DNA from: Geodermatophilaceae bacterium
GTDB taxonomy: Bacteria > Actinomycetota > Actinomycetes > Mycobacteriales > Geodermatophilaceae
Length of the DNA: 7,336 bases
Reading direction: 5' to 3'
Assembly: GCA_013811975.1 (NCBI GenBank)
Contig: JACCUF010000133.1
Location: 1 to 7,336 of the forward strand
Under the pieces are notes generated by a model. The model was given only the letters and a program-made list of their open reading frames with translations, had not been told where the DNA came from and made no database searches. Shown piece by piece: positions 4,869-7,336 of the stretch; the stretch's first letter is position 1; every line of letters begins with the position of its first letter. The position numbers and the translations under genes were made by a program.

Positions 4869-6498
4869 GAGCCAGCTCCGGGGCACGGTCGGTGGAGGTC
4901 ACGGCGGTGCCGTGGTTCGGCGCACGGTTGAGCCGTCGGATCACGAACCAGAACGCCAGGGCGGGCACGAGCAGGACCAGCGTGATCACCACTGACAACG
5001 CGGAGGTCGCTCCGACCTGACCGAGTTCGGCGCTGTTGAGAACGACGACAGCCAGCGTTTCGCTGCCCGGTCCGTACAACAGGCTCGACATGGTGACTTC
5101 GTGCAGGGCGGTGAGGAAGCAGACCAGCCAGGCGGCCAGCAAGGCCGGCGCCAGGGGGCGCAGGACTACGGTACGGATCGTGGTGAGCGGCCCCGCCCCG
5201 CTGATCCTCGAGGCGTGCAGTTCGTCGGGCGGTAACCGATCCAGGGCGCCGGAGATCGGCCGGTGCGCCACCGCCCAGAGCTTCGCGATGTAGGCAAGCA
5301 GGATGATGGTCAGGGTTCCGCCGATCCAGCGACCGTAGGCGATGATCATTCCGAGTGCGAGCGTAGAACCCGGCAGGACCAGCGTGAGCGTGACCAGCGT
5401 GGCCACACTTCGCCCCGATCGCCTGCGCTCCAGCGCAGCAACCAGCCCGCCGAGCAGCACCAGAATCGAGGCGGCGCAGGCCGCGAGCCCAAGACTGCGA
5501 GTGAGTGCCTCGGCACTGCGGCTGGTGATGATCAGCGTGAAGTTGTCCAGCGTCCAGTTCGGCGGAGTCGGCGGCAGGCCCACCGCCTTGGTGACAGCCG
5601 TCGCGAGGAGCGCAAGAAGCGGCAGGCCCACGGCTAGCAGGCAGTAGCCGGCGATACCGGCTAGGACAGTCCAGCGGCTGGCTGTTCGGCCGCCTGATGC
5701 CGAGGAAGGGTCGGTACTGGCGACCCGCCTGACGCGCAGTCGCGGACCGAGCAGGGCGTCGGCGGGTGCTACGACGATCACCGCGATGACCACGAGGAGC
5801 AGGGCGAGGGTCACCGCCTCGACGAAGGCCAGGGGATCGCTGCTGCGGGCAAGATTGGAATAGATCCGGGTGCTGATCGTGGTGAACCCAGCGGGGGAGC
5901 CCATCACCTGCGGGATGGCAAACGTGCCAAGAGTGAGGACGAAAACCAGGACGGCGGCGGTCGCCGTGGCCGGGCGGATCAACGGCAGGGTGATCGTGCG
6001 CAATACCGTGAGCACGCCGGCCCCTGACACCCGCGCCGCACGTTCCATCGCAGGCTCGGCACGGGCGGCAAGGCCGACTGCAGTGATCAGGTAGACCAGC
6101 GGGACGGCGTTGACGGTGACCACGACGGTTACCCCGAGGGCTCCCTGAACGCCGAGCCAGTGCAGGCCGAACACATCGTCGGTGAAGCCCGCTCGACCGT
6201 AGGCCCGCAACCAGCTGTAGCCAAGGACGAAGTCGGGTACCAGTACCGGCAGCAGGACCGCCACTCGCCAGAACGACCGACCCGGTAGGTCAGGGCGGCG
6301 CAGCGCGAGGGCGATCAGGGTGCCCAGCGGCACAGCGAGCACGGTGACCGCTACGGCCAGGACGAAGGTGTTCCGAACGGCGGTGACCAGGCCTGCAGAG
6401 GTGAGGATTTCCACCAGGTCGGCGCCGCCCTCGACCCAGACAGTGCGGGCCAAGACGAACAGCGGCACCAGGACGACCGTGATGGCCGCGAGGGCCAC
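4858..6498 (-). CDS. Fused two-domain ABC importer permease (FbpB-type)
   Basis: This inner-membrane protein of 546 residues forms the translocation channel. It contains two binding-protein-dependent transport (BPD_transp_1) domains in one chain, so a single polypeptide replaces the usual permease pair. Each half has the EAA loop that docks on the ATPase: ERAARVSGAGVLTVLRTITL (about 152-171) with LPLIRP after it, and ELHASRISGAGPLTTIRTVV (about 426-445) followed by LRPLAP. The halves are separated by a polar linker (about 250-275). About 12 hydrophobic segments are visible, and the basic/acidic C-terminal tail is cytoplasmic. The start is GTG 6498, the first standard start in the frame, 47 bp after the binding-protein stop. 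Its Shine-Dalgarno is poor, and the open frame continues upstream with LRSITLGL, so the true start may be non-standard. Fused permeases are typical of ferric-iron and some phosphonate or sulfate-like importers. Confidence 0.92.
   Translation of the reverse strand: MALAAITVVLVPLFVLARTVWVEGGADLVEILTSAGLVTAVRNTFVLAVAVTVLAVPLGTLIALALRRPDLPGRSFWRVAVLLPVLVPDFVLGYSWLRAYGRAGFTDDVFGLHWLGVQGALGVTVVVTVNAVPLVYLITAVGLAARAEPAMERAARVSGAGVLTVLRTITLPLIRPATATAAVLVFVLTLGTFAIPQVMGSPAGFTTISTRIYSNLARSSDPLAFVEAVTLALLLVVIAVIVVAPADALLGPRLRVRRVASTDPSSASGGRTASRWTVLAGIAGYCLLAVGLPLLALLATAVTKAVGLPPTPPNWTLDNFTLIITSRSAEALTRSLGLAACAASILVLLGGLVAALERRRSGRSVATLVTLTLVLPGSTLALGMIIAYGRWIGGTLTIILLAYIAKLWAVAHRPISGALDRLPPDELHASRISGAGPLTTIRTVVLRPLAPALLAAWLVCFLTALHEVTMSSLLYGPGSETLAVVVLNSAELGQVGATSALSVVITLVLLVPALAFWFVIRRLNRAPNHGTAVTSTDRAPELAHAG
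4876..4879 (-). promoter_or_regulatory. Shine-Dalgarno that decides the ATPase start
   Basis: Read leftward, GGAG (within CCGGAGC) lies seven bases before ATG 4868. It would be inside the gene if translation began at GTG 4886, which has no clear ribosome-binding site. It lies within the permease's final codons, consistent with coupled translation. Confidence 0.5.
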
Positions 6499-6545
6499 CA
6501 GACCTAGGGTGATACTCCGGAGGCCGGGGGGACCTGCGACGGGTC

Positions 6546-7336
6546 TCAGCTGCCGAAGATCTCTTGGTAGTCGGCCAGCAGGCTTTCCTTCTCATCGGCC
6601 AGGGCCGCCCAGTCGGGGAAAACAATCGGTGCGTCCTGCGGGATCTCGGGACCGGAGATTCCCTCCAGCGACGGATAGGAGCCGGCCTCCGCGATGACCG
6701 TCTGGCCTTCCTCGCTGCTGATGAAGGACAAAAAGGCCTTCGCGGTGTCGGGGTTCGCCGACTCAGTGGCAAGGGCAGCCGGGCCGTAGATGGCGATCGC
6801 GCCCGGCTCGGGCCAGACGACCTCGATCGGAGACCCATTGTTCTGTGCGGTGTAGGCGGATTGCGAGATGGTGATACCCGCCGGGTAGACCCCCTCAGCC
6901 ACGCCGGTCGTGACCTCGTCGGGGGTGTTGACCTGCGCAGCCCCGTTGTCCTTGAGGTCCTGGTAGTACTCGATCCCGAAATCTGGATCCTGCGAGAAGT
7001 AGCCCAGGGCGCCAAGGGCAGAAGCAGCGTAACTCGGGTCCGGTACGGCCAGCCCGGCGTAGTCATCGCCGGTCAGGTCGGACCATGACTCAGGGACAGG
7101 AACGCCGTCGCCCGAGATCCCGACCATGTAGAGGACAGCCACACCGACGTAGTCATCGGTACCGAAATCTTCGGCGATCTCGGTGTCCGGAGTCCAACCG
7201 CCGACGAGATCCTGGTCCACGAAGTCCTGCATCGTCAGCGGGTCGCACGCCCAGATAACGTCAGCCTGCAGGCCACCGGAGCGCACGTCCCCGGCCACTC
7301 GAGCGTTGAGGTCGGCAGTAGGTGCCCGGTAGAGAT
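6546..7336 (-). CDS. ABC importer substrate-binding protein, C-terminal part (5' end outside window)
   Basis: About 262 residues are visible. The frame is open to the window edge (starting LYRAPTADLNARVAGDVRSG), so the signal peptide and first lobe start are missing and no start codon should be assigned here. Landmarks of the iron/2-aminoethylphosphonate/polyamine class of periplasmic-type binding proteins: ADVIWACDPLTMQDFVDQDL, ESWSDLTGDDYAGLAVPDPS (hinge and first-lobe region), SPIEVVWPEPGAIAIYGPAA, then NPDTAKAFLSFISSEEGQTV. In a Gram-positive it would be lipid-anchored outside the cell, but the anchor Cys is not visible. The segment corresponding to FbpA's tandem iron-binding tyrosines reads GITISQSAYTAQ, which keeps only one downstream tyrosine. 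The protein is acidic, with Asp, Glu, Gln and Ser common, as expected for an extracellular protein. It is first of the three visible operon genes. Confidence 0.9.
   Translation of the reverse strand, partial: LYRAPTADLNARVAGDVRSGGLQADVIWACDPLTMQDFVDQDLVGGWTPDTEIAEDFGTDDYVGVAVLYMVGISGDGVPVPESWSDLTGDDYAGLAVPDPSYAASALGALGYFSQDPDFGIEYYQDLKDNGAAQVNTPDEVTTGVAEGVYPAGITISQSAYTAQNNGSPIEVVWPEPGAIAIYGPAALATESANPDTAKAFLSFISSEEGQTVIAEAGSYPSLEGISGPEIPQDAPIVFPDWAALADEKESLLADYQEIFGS

Noticed and set aside
6290..7066. A 258-codon minus-strand frame over the binding-protein/permease junction
   Set aside because: It is the Arg/Ser/Pro/Thr-rich shadow of two genes with clear family motifs in the other frames.
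3810..7336. A firm ferric-iron (FbpABC) assignment for the ABC operon
   Set aside because: The architecture fits, but the binding protein appears to lack the tandem iron-coordinating tyrosines, and no iron-regulator box is visible because the operon's 5' end is outside the window.
1..7336. Mobile elements, CRISPR arrays, tRNA/rRNA genes or a defence or toxin-antitoxin system
   Set aside because: No direct repeats with regular spacing, no transposase or integrase motifs, no RNA gene signatures and no paired small toxin/antitoxin genes were seen. The micro-protein has a single helix, but no antitoxin partner or antisense RNA signal was found.

Overview
The window is high-G+C DNA with strong G/C preference at third codon positions, GTG as well as ATG starts, and densely packed genes. 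Two small or orphan families that I associate with Actinomycetota (DUF6893-like and DUF6390-like proteins) point to an actinobacterial chromosome. I cannot name a genus. I see no rRNA, tRNA, CRISPR array, transposase, integrase or phage gene.

Left part (1-2815): a truncated aldo/keto reductase gene runs leftward off the window edge. It is divergent, across only 52 bp, from a rightward pair: a MalY/PatB-type PLP-dependent C-S lyase/aminotransferase and a 12-helix-type major facilitator transporter. The pair is closely spaced and is probably one operon. This would fit metabolism of a sulfur amino acid or other amino compound combined with efflux or uptake, but the substrate cannot be read from the sequence.

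Middle part (2816-3893): two rightward genes of unknown function. The first is a 39-residue single-helix protein that long-ORF tracks miss. The second is a 259-residue DUF6390-like protein with a strong Shine-Dalgarno. The short gaps around them hold a hairpin behind the transporter gene, a perfect 14-bp palindrome and a weak candidate -10 element.

Right part (3810-7336, leftward): a complete-looking ABC importer operon in the order substrate-binding protein (5' end outside the window), a fused two-domain permease, and an ATPase with a TOBE-like tail. Its architecture is that of the ferric-iron/2-aminoethylphosphonate importer group. The binding protein seems to lack the tandem tyrosines of the FbpA ferric-binding site, so iron is not the safest guess.

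The ABC ATPase gene and the DUF6390-like gene converge and overlap tail to tail by 84 bp. Each is followed within a few bases by a GC-rich hairpin that lies inside the coding sequence of the other. This reciprocal arrangement is the most unusual structure I found. The rest looks like ordinary accessory metabolism and transport, and I found no convincing new multi-gene system.
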